Shown piece by piece: positions 44,884 to 52,223 of a stretch of 64,000 nucleotides of DNA. Position 1 is the first letter of the stretch, and every line of letters starts with the position of its first letter. The notes below the pieces were generated by a model. It saw only the letters and a program-made list of their open reading frames with translations, was not told the origin of the DNA and did not search any database. Position numbers and translations under genes: made by a program. This DNA comes from Pseudomonadota bacterium (lineage in GTDB: Bacteria > Pseudomonadota > Alphaproteobacteria > Rhizobiales > Pleomorphomonadaceae), in assembly GCA_023436885.1 (NCBI GenBank), contig JAEZHI010000004.1, forward strand, positions 434,001 through 498,000, written 5' to 3'.

Positions 44884-44912
44884 GATCCGGAGGGCGGGAG
44901 ATCCACCCTCTC

Positions 44913-45575
44913 CTATCCGATCACCTTATGGATCGCATCCCACAGCGCCTGCGACCGATAATCCGGTACAGCGATATCGGCGCCATTGGATTTCACCGTC
45001 GCCTCATCGAGCGTTGTCGTCAGTCCAACGGTGAAGATCTTCGCCGCGTGCGCCGCCCGAATGCCAGGAGGGGCATCTTCGAAAGCGATCGCCTGATCGG
45101 CCGCGACACCGAGACGCCCAAGCCCGGTCAGGTACGGCAGCGGATCGGGCTTGCCGCGTTCGAGCTCCGTCCCGATGACGATCGTATGGAAGTAATCGGC
45201 GACGCCAAGCTGGGCCAGCATGTCGCTCACATTGGGGCGTGGTGCGTTGGACACGACCGCGAGACCAACCTTCTTCTCAACGGCCCAATTGAGGACGTCG
45301 ACAAGTCCATCAATCGGCTTGAGGCGCCCGACAATCAATCGCCGGAACAATGCCTCTTTCTCGTCGGCGAGACGAGGATGCTCCTCGACGGCGACATGTG
45401 AGAAAAGACTCTTGAAAATCTGAGAGTTGGCTTGCCCGGAAACATATTTCAGAAACGTTGCCTCATCGATATCGACACCGTACGCCTTGCCGAACTCCAC
45501 GAAGGCTTCATGGTGGAACTTGTCGCTATCGGTCAGCGTTCCATCCATGTCGAACAGCAGGGCGTGTGAGAACAT
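44913..45575 (-). CDS. HAD-superfamily subclass IA phosphatase / phosphoglucomutase-like
   Basis: A 220-residue haloacid-dehalogenase-like hydrolase. Motif I DMDGTLTDSD holds the nucleophile Asp and the acid/base Asp; motif II is VVSNAP; motif III has GKPDPLPYLTGL; motif IV is AFEDAPPGIRAA. The helical cap after motif I is of the beta-phosphoglucomutase or phosphoglycolate type. Substrate unknown, plausibly a sugar phosphate. A GGAGG site fixes the start. It is divergent from a LysR gene 178 bp away. Confidence 0.88.
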   Translation of the reverse strand: MFSHALLFDMDGTLTDSDKFHHEAFVEFGKAYGVDIDEATFLKYVSGQANSQIFKSLFSHVAVEEHPRLADEKEALFRRLIVGRLKPIDGLVDVLNWAVEKKVGLAVVSNAPRPNVSDMLAQLGVADYFHTIVIGTELERGKPDPLPYLTGLGRLGVAADQAIAFEDAPPGIRAAHAAKIFTVGLTTTLDEATVKSNGADIAVPDYRSQALWDAIHKVIG

Positions 45576-45716
45576 CAGGCATGCCTCCGGGCTTAGCAGC
45601 GATTTTTGAAGCGGTTTTGCATACACCGCAGACCCCGGTCGGTCCAGCCGCGCTACGCTCATTTGACAGGCCGGATTGCCTGACTTTTAATCTTTCCACT
45701 CGAATGGGCGGGCGAT

Positions 45717-45728
45717 ATTGATCTCAAT
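45717..45728 (+). promoter_or_regulatory. Candidate LysR-type operator ATTGA-N2-TCAAT
   Basis: A perfect inverted repeat of five bases per arm lies 25 bases before the LysR start, between it and the divergent HAD gene. The 10-mer ATTGATCTCA inside it recurs at 49626-49635 in front of the aldo/keto reductase gene. Confidence 0.4.
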
Positions 45729-45753
45729 CAAAGCACAATAAGAACGGACGTAA

Positions 45754-46677
45754 ATGGAACTTCGCCAACTTCAGCACTTCGTCGCCGTCGCCGAGGAAAT
45801 GCATTTCACCCGCGCGGCCCGTCGCGTCAACATCGTACAGTCGGCTCTGTCCACCTCGATTCGCGCTCTCGAGGAGGAGCTTGCCGCCAAGCTCTTCATG
45901 CGCAACACCCGTCAGGTGCAGCTTACAACCGCCGGCCGTGTTTTCCTCGACAAGGCGCGCGTTGCCATCGAGGCAGTCCAGGAAGCGCGTGACGCTGTAG
46001 CCGCCGTACAGGGCCTGACGCGCGGTCGTCTCGCCATTGGGACGGTGCAGAGCCTGCCAGCCTTCGTCGACCTGCCTGCCCTGCTCGCTTCCTTTCACGA
46101 ACTCTATCCTGGCATCGAGGTCCGTCTCTGTCAGGGAAACTCGGAACATCTGGTCGACAAGATCCGCTCAGGCGCCATCGACCTCGCCATCGTCCCCCTG
46201 ATCGAGGCACCACGTGGCATTGCCACCAAGATGATCGCCTGCGAATATCTGGTTGCCATTTGTGCAAAGGATCATCCGCTGGCCGGCCATACGGACGTTC
46301 CGCTCGCGGCGTTCCGCGACGAGCCTTTCGTTGACTTCGAACAGGCCTGGGGTACCCGGCAGCTGGTCGACACGGGCTTTCGCAATGCCGGCGTCGAACG
46401 TCGTGTGGCCTTCGAAGTCAACGACCTCGGCACGCTGATCGAGCTGGTATCGCGCGGTCTCGGCGTGGCCTTGGTTCCGGAAGCGATCGCCGAGGCGGAA
46501 GCCGACACCCTCAGCATGGTTCGCCTCGCGGAGCCCCAGATGTGCTGGGAGCTGGCTGTGGCAACGCTCGCCGGCGGCAGTGACGACATCATTCTCGATG
46601 GCGCGCCGAAGGCGTTCATGGACTTGCTAATTGCCGCCCGCGGCGTCGAAGAAGAGGAACAGGAGGCCGCCGCTTGA
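45754..46677 (+). CDS. LysR-family transcriptional regulator
   Basis: A 307-residue LysR protein. The N-terminal winged helix MELRQLQHFVAVAEEMHFTRAARRVNIVQSALSTSIRALEEEL is canonical, and the rest is a periplasmic-binding-protein-like effector domain (about 90-295). A run of Glu residues ends the protein. It is divergent from the HAD gene and convergent with the epimerase cassette, either of which it may control. Its last codons form half of the terminator stem. Confidence 0.92.
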   Translation: MELRQLQHFVAVAEEMHFTRAARRVNIVQSALSTSIRALEEELAAKLFMRNTRQVQLTTAGRVFLDKARVAIEAVQEARDAVAAVQGLTRGRLAIGTVQSLPAFVDLPALLASFHELYPGIEVRLCQGNSEHLVDKIRSGAIDLAIVPLIEAPRGIATKMIACEYLVAICAKDHPLAGHTDVPLAAFRDEPFVDFEQAWGTRQLVDTGFRNAGVERRVAFEVNDLGTLIELVSRGLGVALVPEAIAEAEADTLSMVRLAEPQMCWELAVATLAGGSDDIILDGAPKAFMDLLIAARGVEEEEQEAAA

Positions 46678-46689
46678 GGCGGCCTCCTG
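46660..46689. terminator. Convergent terminator overlapping the LysR stop codon
   Basis: A perfect 12-bp stem (46660-46671 with 46678-46689) whose 6-base loop contains the LysR TGA. The minus-strand side is followed by GTTCCTCTTCTTC, so it may terminate the epimerase cassette. Confidence 0.6.
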
Positions 46690-46698
46690 CGCGCCCCA

Positions 46699-47589
46699 TC
46701 AGCTGACGTATTTCCGCCAGTCGTGCTGCTCCTTGAAGCCAAGCACGGTCCGGATCTTCTCGTTGGAGATCGGCGCCTCGTAGCCGACGAGAGGCCGACT
46801 GTGCGGCGTGTTGGGGCAAACCCTCTTGAGGAAAGCTTCCGTGGGTTCACGGGCGGTAATCGTGTCGTTGACCGCGTTGAACACCTGGAAGCCGAGTCCA
46901 TTCTTACCAATGGCAAGGTGCACGATCTCGCCAAGGTCGCGAGCATCGATATAGCTCCACGCATTGCGCTTGCGCGTCAGCGGATTTTCCATGAATCCCG
47001 GGAAATTGGCATACTCATGCGGCTCGATGACGTTGCCTATCCTGAGTGCATAGATGTCGGCTTCGTAGCGCATGGCGAAGGCGCGCGCCGTCTTTTCGTT
47101 CACCACCTTGGATAAGCCGTAGCTATCCATCGGATCGGTGTCGTAGTCTTCGGTCAGCGGAAACTCGTGGAAGTCCTTGTCGCCTTCTGCAAAGCAGACC
47201 CCGTAGGTGGTCTCGCTCGAGGCGATGATCACCTTGCGAATGCCGAGCTTCATCGCCGCCTCGATGACGTTGTAAGTCGATATCACGTTGGTCTCAAACG
47301 TGTGATTGTCAGGCGTCAGCAGGATGCGGGGGATGGCGCCAAAATGCACCACGGCATCCGGCAGCACCGGCCGCGAGCCCGTGGCAAGACTGTCAAAATC
47401 GAAGTGCATGGAGAGTGCACTATACACCTGTCCACTGTCGGTCAGATCGCAGGCAAGCGTAGTCACACCGGGGCAGTCCAGCGGCTTGAGGTCGAGATTG
47501 AAGACCTCGTGTCCCTTGTTTCTGAGATAAGGAACGACGTGACGGCCGGCCTTCCCCGAACCGCCGGTGAAGACGATCCTGCTTCCCAT
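46699..47589 (-). CDS. NAD(P)-dependent epimerase/dehydratase (extended SDR)
   Basis: A 296-residue extended short-chain dehydrogenase. The Rossmann loop is IVFTGGSGKAGRHV, and the catalytic pair is in DSYGLSKVVNEKTA (Tyr and Lys), with ASSETTYG supplying the Ser. It somewhat resembles uronate dehydrogenase and nucleoside-sugar epimerases, but no specific function is recognisable. It is the last of three genes in a redox cassette (aldo/keto reductase, SDR, epimerase-like), 44 bp after the SDR gene. Confidence 0.85.
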   Translation of the reverse strand: MGSRIVFTGGSGKAGRHVVPYLRNKGHEVFNLDLKPLDCPGVTTLACDLTDSGQVYSALSMHFDFDSLATGSRPVLPDAVVHFGAIPRILLTPDNHTFETNVISTYNVIEAAMKLGIRKVIIASSETTYGVCFAEGDKDFHEFPLTEDYDTDPMDSYGLSKVVNEKTARAFAMRYEADIYALRIGNVIEPHEYANFPGFMENPLTRKRNAWSYIDARDLGEIVHLAIGKNGLGFQVFNAVNDTITAREPTEAFLKRVCPNTPHSRPLVGYEAPISNEKIRTVLGFKEQHDWRKYVS

Positions 47590-47633
47590 TGTTCTCTCCC
47601 AAATTGGGCGTCGCCGCTGCTTGCGTCAGCGCC

Positions 47634-48410
47634 TCAGGTCATCAGTTGTCCGCCATTCACCTCCAGCACCTGACCGATCATGTAGCCGGACAGTGCCGCC
47701 GAGGCGAGAAACAGATAAGGGCCGACCATGTCGTCGGGCTGGGCAAGGCGCTGCAGCGGAATGGTCGAGCGCATTGCATCGAGATAGGCTTGGTCGGAAT
47801 AGCGCTCGTGGAAAGGCGTCTCGACGATACCAGGCGCTACCGCATTCACTCGCACGCCGAAGGACGCGAATTCCTTGGCCATGCCGCGCGTGACGTTCTC
47901 GATGAATGCCTTGGCCGAACCATAGGGACCGGCCCCAAGGCTACCGCCCGTACGCGCGGCGATCGAGGTGGTGTTGATGACGAAGCCCTGCTGCGCCTTG
48001 AGGAAAGGCAACGCGGCGTGTGACGCCACCAGCACCGAGCGAACGTTGAGGCCGACAATGTTCTCAAAAACAGTCTCATCGAAGGCAGCGTAGGGCATGC
48101 GCGCCACCATGCCGCCCGCATTGTTGATCAGCCCGTCCAGCCGACCGAAAGCCATGGCAGTCTCTTCAACAACGCGCGTGATCTCGGTCGATTTCGTCAC
48201 GTCGCCATGCACGGCTGTGGCTTTGCCGCCAGACGCCCGAATGTCGGCGCAGAGGGCCTCGGCAGCATCGGCGGAAGAATTATAATGGACCCCAACCGAT
48301 GCGCCCTGATCGGCGAAAGCCCGGGCTAACGCTGCACCGATACCGGACGAGGCGCCAGTGATGAGCACCGCCTTGCCGGCGAGGTCGGGAATGCTGAGCG
48401 GCTTCGTCAT
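47634..48410 (-). CDS. Short-chain dehydrogenase/reductase
   Basis: A 258-residue classical SDR: cofactor loop TGASSGIGAALA, NNAGG, catalytic Ser in NTTSIAA, Tyr and Lys in GPYGSAKAFIE, and VNAVAPGIVETPF. Lack of an acidic residue after strand 2 (VHYNSSADA) suggests NADP(H). The fold fits sugar or acyl substrates such as 3-ketoacyl-ACP reductase-like or rhamnose/fuconate dehydrogenases; the specific one is not determinable. It is the middle gene of the cassette. Confidence 0.87.
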   Translation of the reverse strand: MTKPLSIPDLAGKAVLITGASSGIGAALARAFADQGASVGVHYNSSADAAEALCADIRASGGKATAVHGDVTKSTEITRVVEETAMAFGRLDGLINNAGGMVARMPYAAFDETVFENIVGLNVRSVLVASHAALPFLKAQQGFVINTTSIAARTGGSLGAGPYGSAKAFIENVTRGMAKEFASFGVRVNAVAPGIVETPFHERYSDQAYLDAMRSTIPLQRLAQPDDMVGPYLFLASAALSGYMIGQVLEVNGGQLMT

Positions 48411-48534
48411 CTGAGCCTCCTTGGCTGAATAAAGTGCCGGGGGCGGGTCATCTCACCGGCGGGACCAGACAAGCAAAGCCCGTCCGGTCGCCGCTGTCCA
48501 TGCACAAGCCGGCTATGCCTCACGCATAGGCTGC

Positions 48535-49509
48535 CTAGAGTCCTTTGACCATGAAGGTCTGGTAGGGGGATTCAAGGGCGGCGACCTCTTCGGCGCTGAG
48601 CTCCAGATCGACGGCGGCAATCGCATCGTCGAGATGGCCCATCTTGCTGACGCCAATGATCGGCGACGTCACGCCATTCACTTGCAATACCCAGGCAAGC
48701 GCGACCTCGGCCATGGACCGCCCGCGCGCCTTGGCCACCTTTTCTACTGCCGCGACAACTTCCGGCGCATTGCCTTCCGTATGATCGTACATGCCCTTGT
48801 TGTGGCGATCGGTAGTGTTGCGCTTAGTCTCGGTTCCCCAGGGGCGTGTGAGCTTGCCACCGCCGAGAGGGCTCCACGGAATGACGGCAACGCCCTGATC
48901 GCGGCAGAGCGGCAGCATTTCGCGCTCCTCCTCGCGATAAACCAGGCTCACCTGGTTCTGCATGGAGGCGAATTTCGTCCAGCCGTGGAGCTCAGCCGCG
49001 TGCTGCATCTTGGCAAACTGCCAGGCGAACATCGATGATGCCCCGATGTAACGAGCTTTGCCGGCTTTCACCACGTCATGCAGCGCTTCCATGGTTTCCT
49101 CGACCGGCGTGAACGGATCGAAACGATGGATCTGATAAAGGTCGACGTAATCGGTACCGAGCCGCTTCAGACTGTTGTCGATCTCCCCGAGGATGGCCTT
49201 GCGCGACAGACCGTGACCGTTCGGGCCTTGGCACATCGGGAAGAACACCTTGGTGGCCAGCACGATTTCCTCGCGCGGCGCCAGCTCCTTTAGAACGATC
49301 CCAGTGATCTCTTCGCTCGAACCGGCTGCGTAGACGTTGGCGGTATCGAAGAAGTTGATGCCGGATTCCCAGGCCTTGCGGAACAGGGGGCGCGCCTCAT
49401 CGAGACCGAGCACCCAGGGGCGCTCTTCCATCACCTTGCCAAAAGACATGCATCCAAAACAGATGCGGCTCACTTCGAGCCCCGACTTTCCGAACCGGGC
49501 ATATTGCAT
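48535..49509 (-). CDS. Aldo/keto reductase
   Basis: A 324-residue aldo/keto reductase. The catalytic tetrad is in INFFDTANVYAAGSSEE (Asp, Tyr), LATKVFF (Lys) and VDLYQIHRFD (His); SPLGGGKLTRPWG and SPIIGVSKMGHLDDAI contact NADP(H). It is closest to the YajO/AKR13-like group acting on aldehydes or 1-deoxyxylulose-type substrates. GGAGG upstream fixes the start MQYARFGKSG. It is the first gene of the cassette and is divergent from a GH13 glucosidase. Confidence 0.88.
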   Translation of the reverse strand: MQYARFGKSGLEVSRICFGCMSFGKVMEERPWVLGLDEARPLFRKAWESGINFFDTANVYAAGSSEEITGIVLKELAPREEIVLATKVFFPMCQGPNGHGLSRKAILGEIDNSLKRLGTDYVDLYQIHRFDPFTPVEETMEALHDVVKAGKARYIGASSMFAWQFAKMQHAAELHGWTKFASMQNQVSLVYREEEREMLPLCRDQGVAVIPWSPLGGGKLTRPWGTETKRNTTDRHNKGMYDHTEGNAPEVVAAVEKVAKARGRSMAEVALAWVLQVNGVTSPIIGVSKMGHLDDAIAAVDLELSAEEVAALESPYQTFMVKGL

Positions 49510-49625
49510 GGCATTTTCCTCCCTGGCGAAGACCGGCGGACCGTCGTCAGCACGCGGCACTTACCATTTCCAACCGACAGTCAATCGTTGCGGCTTTGAT
49601 CCGTCAAATGGATTGTCGAGATAAG

Positions 49626-49635
49626 ATTGATCTCA
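49626..49635 (-). promoter_or_regulatory. Second copy of the ATTGATCTCA motif
   Basis: This 10-mer is identical to the core of the inverted repeat in front of the LysR gene. It lies 117 bp upstream of the aldo/keto reductase start and 162 bp upstream of the GH13 start. It may be a shared LysR site. Confidence 0.35.
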
Positions 49636-49796
49636 GATGGCGAGGTATTGTGCCTTCCAATGCGCTTTGGATGCCACGTTCACGGCTTTTTGCACCGTTA
49701 AGAAAGACAGAGCGGGAATTAGCGATCGTGGCGCTGAATCGTTTTTGCTACGGTTGCTGCACATGCCCCCCGAGAGGGAACGCAAGGGAGAAAGCA

Positions 49797-51470
49797 ATGT
49801 CCGACAACGAGCAGACGATCAGCCGCCGTTGGTGGAAGGAGGCCATGGTCTATCAGATCTATCCGCGCTCCTTTCAGGATTCGAACGGCGATGGTATTGG
49901 CGACATCCCCGGCATCATTTCACGCCTCGATTATCTCAAGGGGCTCGGCGTCGACGTCGTCTGGCTGAGCCCGCATTATGACTCGCCTAATGCGGACAAC
50001 GGCTATGACATTCGCGACTATCGCAAGGTGATGGCTGAGTTCGGCACCATGGCCGACTTTGAAGCGCTGCTTGCCGGTCTCAAGGCGCGCGGCATGCGCC
50101 TGATTGTCGATCTCGTCGTCAACCATTCCTCGGACGAGCATGTGTGGTTCGTCGAAAGCCGAAAGTCGAAAGACAATCCATATCGCGACTATTATATCTG
50201 GCGTCCCGGCCGTGGCGACGGTCCACCAAACGACTGGCGGTCTTATTTCTCTGGTTCAGCCTGGACCCTCGACCCAGAAACCGGAGAATACTACCTGCAT
50301 CTTTTTGCCGACAAGCAGCCCGATCTCAACTGGGAAAACGAAAAGCTACGCGCCGAGGTCTATGACCTCATGCGCTTCTGGCTCGACAAGGGCGTCGACG
50401 GGTTCCGCATGGACGTCATACCGATGATCTCCAAGGAGCAGACCTTCCCTGACTATCCGCCTGAGCACCGTGAGCGAACCGAGTATTATCACGCTGTAGG
50501 ACCACGCCTGCACGAGTTCCTGCAGGAAATGAATCGCGAGGTACTTTCGAAGTACGACGTGATGACGGTCGGAGAGGCTTTCGGCGTCACTCCCGAGCAG
50601 ACGCCCGATCTCGTCGATGAGCGTCGCGGCGAATTGAACATGATCTTCAACTTCGAAGCTGTTCGCCTTTGCCACGACAAGCATCGCTACCGGCAGTGGA
50701 AGCTACCGGAATTGAAGGCAGTCTACAGCCGGCTCGAGGAGAACACTGGTCCGTACTGCTGGAACACGGTTTTCCTATCCAACCATGACAACGCCCGCCT
50801 CGTCAGCAGCTTCGGCGACGATGCCGAGCCCTGGCGCATATCCTCGGCCAAGCTGCTGGCGACCATGCTGATGACGCTGCACGGCACGCCCTTCATCTAT
50901 CAGGGCGACGAACTCGCCATGACCAACTACCCTTTCACGTCAGTCGAGCAGTACGACGACATCGCCGTCCGCAATGCCTGGAAAGCTGACGTCGTGACCG
51001 GGCGGATATCTCCCGAGGATTTCCTCGCGGGGATGGCGCGCACCAGCCGCGATCACGCGCGAACGCCCATGCAGTGGAGCACCGCCCCTCATGGTGGCTT
51101 CACCACAGCCTACAAAGCGTGGCTCGCCGTCAATCCAAACTACAGGGAGATCAACGCCGAGGCGGCAGTCGCAGATGCAAACTCTGTCTATCATCACTAT
51201 GCGAGGCTAGCCGAGCTTCGCAGGGCCGAGCCGGCACTGATCTATGGCACCTTTGCCGATCTCGCGCCCGCTCATCCGCAGCTCTTCGCCTTTACGCGGA
51301 CACTGGGCCAAGACAAACTGCTCGTCCTGCTCAACTTCTCACGCGAGACAATCGAGGTGGAGCTCCCCATCGGTATTGAGATTGGCGAGGTGCTGCTCGG
51401 CAACCTCGCAGAGTCGTTTGGCCCGAAGCGTCTCGGTGGATGGGAAGCCCGCGTCCATCGTTGCCGCTAA
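49797..51470 (+). CDS. GH13 alpha-glucosidase (oligo-1,6-glucosidase type)
   Basis: A 557-residue GH13 enzyme of the alpha-glucosidase/isomaltase branch. Conserved regions appear in order: DLVVNHSSDEH (region I), GFRMDVIPMIS with the nucleophile Asp (II), VGEAFG with the acid/base Glu (III), and FLSNHDNAR with the transition-state Asp (IV). KEAMVYQIYPRSFQDSNGDGIGD opens the barrel. No signal peptide, so it is cytoplasmic and cleaves imported isomalto- or malto-oligosaccharides or sucrose-type glucosides. The start follows GGGAG; an open frame extends 67 codons further back. Confidence 0.93.
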   Translation: MSDNEQTISRRWWKEAMVYQIYPRSFQDSNGDGIGDIPGIISRLDYLKGLGVDVVWLSPHYDSPNADNGYDIRDYRKVMAEFGTMADFEALLAGLKARGMRLIVDLVVNHSSDEHVWFVESRKSKDNPYRDYYIWRPGRGDGPPNDWRSYFSGSAWTLDPETGEYYLHLFADKQPDLNWENEKLRAEVYDLMRFWLDKGVDGFRMDVIPMISKEQTFPDYPPEHRERTEYYHAVGPRLHEFLQEMNREVLSKYDVMTVGEAFGVTPEQTPDLVDERRGELNMIFNFEAVRLCHDKHRYRQWKLPELKAVYSRLEENTGPYCWNTVFLSNHDNARLVSSFGDDAEPWRISSAKLLATMLMTLHGTPFIYQGDELAMTNYPFTSVEQYDDIAVRNAWKADVVTGRISPEDFLAGMARTSRDHARTPMQWSTAPHGGFTTAYKAWLAVNPNYREINAEAAVADANSVYHHYARLAELRRAEPALIYGTFADLAPAHPQLFAFTRTLGQDKLLVLLNFSRETIEVELPIGIEIGEVLLGNLAESFGPKRLGGWEARVHRCR

Positions 51471-51478
51471 GGGAGGCG

Positions 51479-51859
51479 TTACGGTCCGGTCACGACCGGG
51501 CCGTTCTTCTCTGTCCACTCGTTCATGCTGCCGGGATAAACGCCTACGTCCGTTCGTCCGGCCGCCTCAGCGATAGCCTGGGCCTCGGCAGCACGTTGGC
51601 CTGACCGACACATCAGCACGACGGGAATTTCAGAGGGCGGAGGTAACTGTTCGACCTTGAACTTGGAGAGCGGCAGATTGGCGGCGCCAGGCACGTGACC
51701 GGCCGCAAATTCGTCGGCTTCGCGCACGTCGACCAGATGAATACGGTTGGAATTCAATCCCGCCCGCACCTGATCGAAGCTGAAGATCTCACTGGCCATT
51801 ACGGGCCCGCAAAGCGACAACGCAAGACCACCGAGGATCGTCAGAGTTGCAAGACGCAT
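51479..51859 (-). CDS. Periplasmic rhodanese-domain protein
   Basis: A 126-residue single-domain rhodanese with a signal peptide (cleavage after VMA near residue 22). The active-site loop is MCRSGQRA with the catalytic Cys, preceded by HLVDVREADEFAAGHVPGAANLP. It transfers sulfane sulfur, or may act as a periplasmic thiol protein; the acceptor is unknown. It converges with the glucosidase gene across an eight-base gap. Confidence 0.9.
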   Translation of the reverse strand: MRLATLTILGGLALSLCGPVMASEIFSFDQVRAGLNSNRIHLVDVREADEFAAGHVPGAANLPLSKFKVEQLPPPSEIPVVLMCRSGQRAAEAQAIAEAAGRTDVGVYPGSMNEWTEKNGPVVTGP

Positions 51860-51937
51860 CGTTCACTCCATCTCCCTGCCCTTGGCGACACATGGTGCCC
51901 GCCACAGGACAAGTACAAGAGGAGTCGACCAAATAAC

Positions 51938-51970
51938 GACGCCGGCTTCTCCCAATCAGGAAAAGCCGGC
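51938..51970 (-). terminator. Terminator of the cstA-ybdD operon
   Basis: An 8-bp stem (51941-51948 with 51963-51970) with a 14-base loop lies about 20 bases past the ybdD stop. The minus-strand tail GTCGTTATTT is only moderately T-rich. Confidence 0.55.
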
Positions 51971-51992
51971 GCCGGAAAGACAGCCGCTGGTA

Positions 51993-52223
51993 TCAGCAGC
52001 AGCGGAACACACCTCCGTTGGATCCGCCGCCGTAGCGGCGCTCCTGACTGTTGCGGAAGAATTCTTCCTTCGTCATGACCGGTTCGTCTGGATGGTTGGT
52101 CGTTCGATGAGCGACATAGGTGTCGTAATCGGGAACCCCCACCATGAGACGCGCAGTCTGGGCGAGCTTCTGACCAACCTTTCGGGGGTCAGGTAGCCTG
52201 AGGCCGCACACCTGACATGTCAT
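51993..52223 (-). CDS. YbdD/YjiX (DUF466) small protein
   Basis: A 76-residue protein of the YbdD/YjiX family: QTARLMVGVPDYDTYVAHRTTNHPDEPVMTKEEFFRNSQERRYGGG with two terminal cysteines. YbdD and YjiX accompany CstA-type pyruvate/peptide transporters and are needed for pyruvate uptake activity in E. coli. As called, the start overlaps the end of cstA by 35 bases; a downstream GTG at about 52211 would shorten the overlap. The N-terminal CxxC is not typical of the family. Confidence 0.88.
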   Translation of the reverse strand: MTCQVCGLRLPDPRKVGQKLAQTARLMVGVPDYDTYVAHRTTNHPDEPVMTKEEFFRNSQERRYGGGSNGGVFRCC

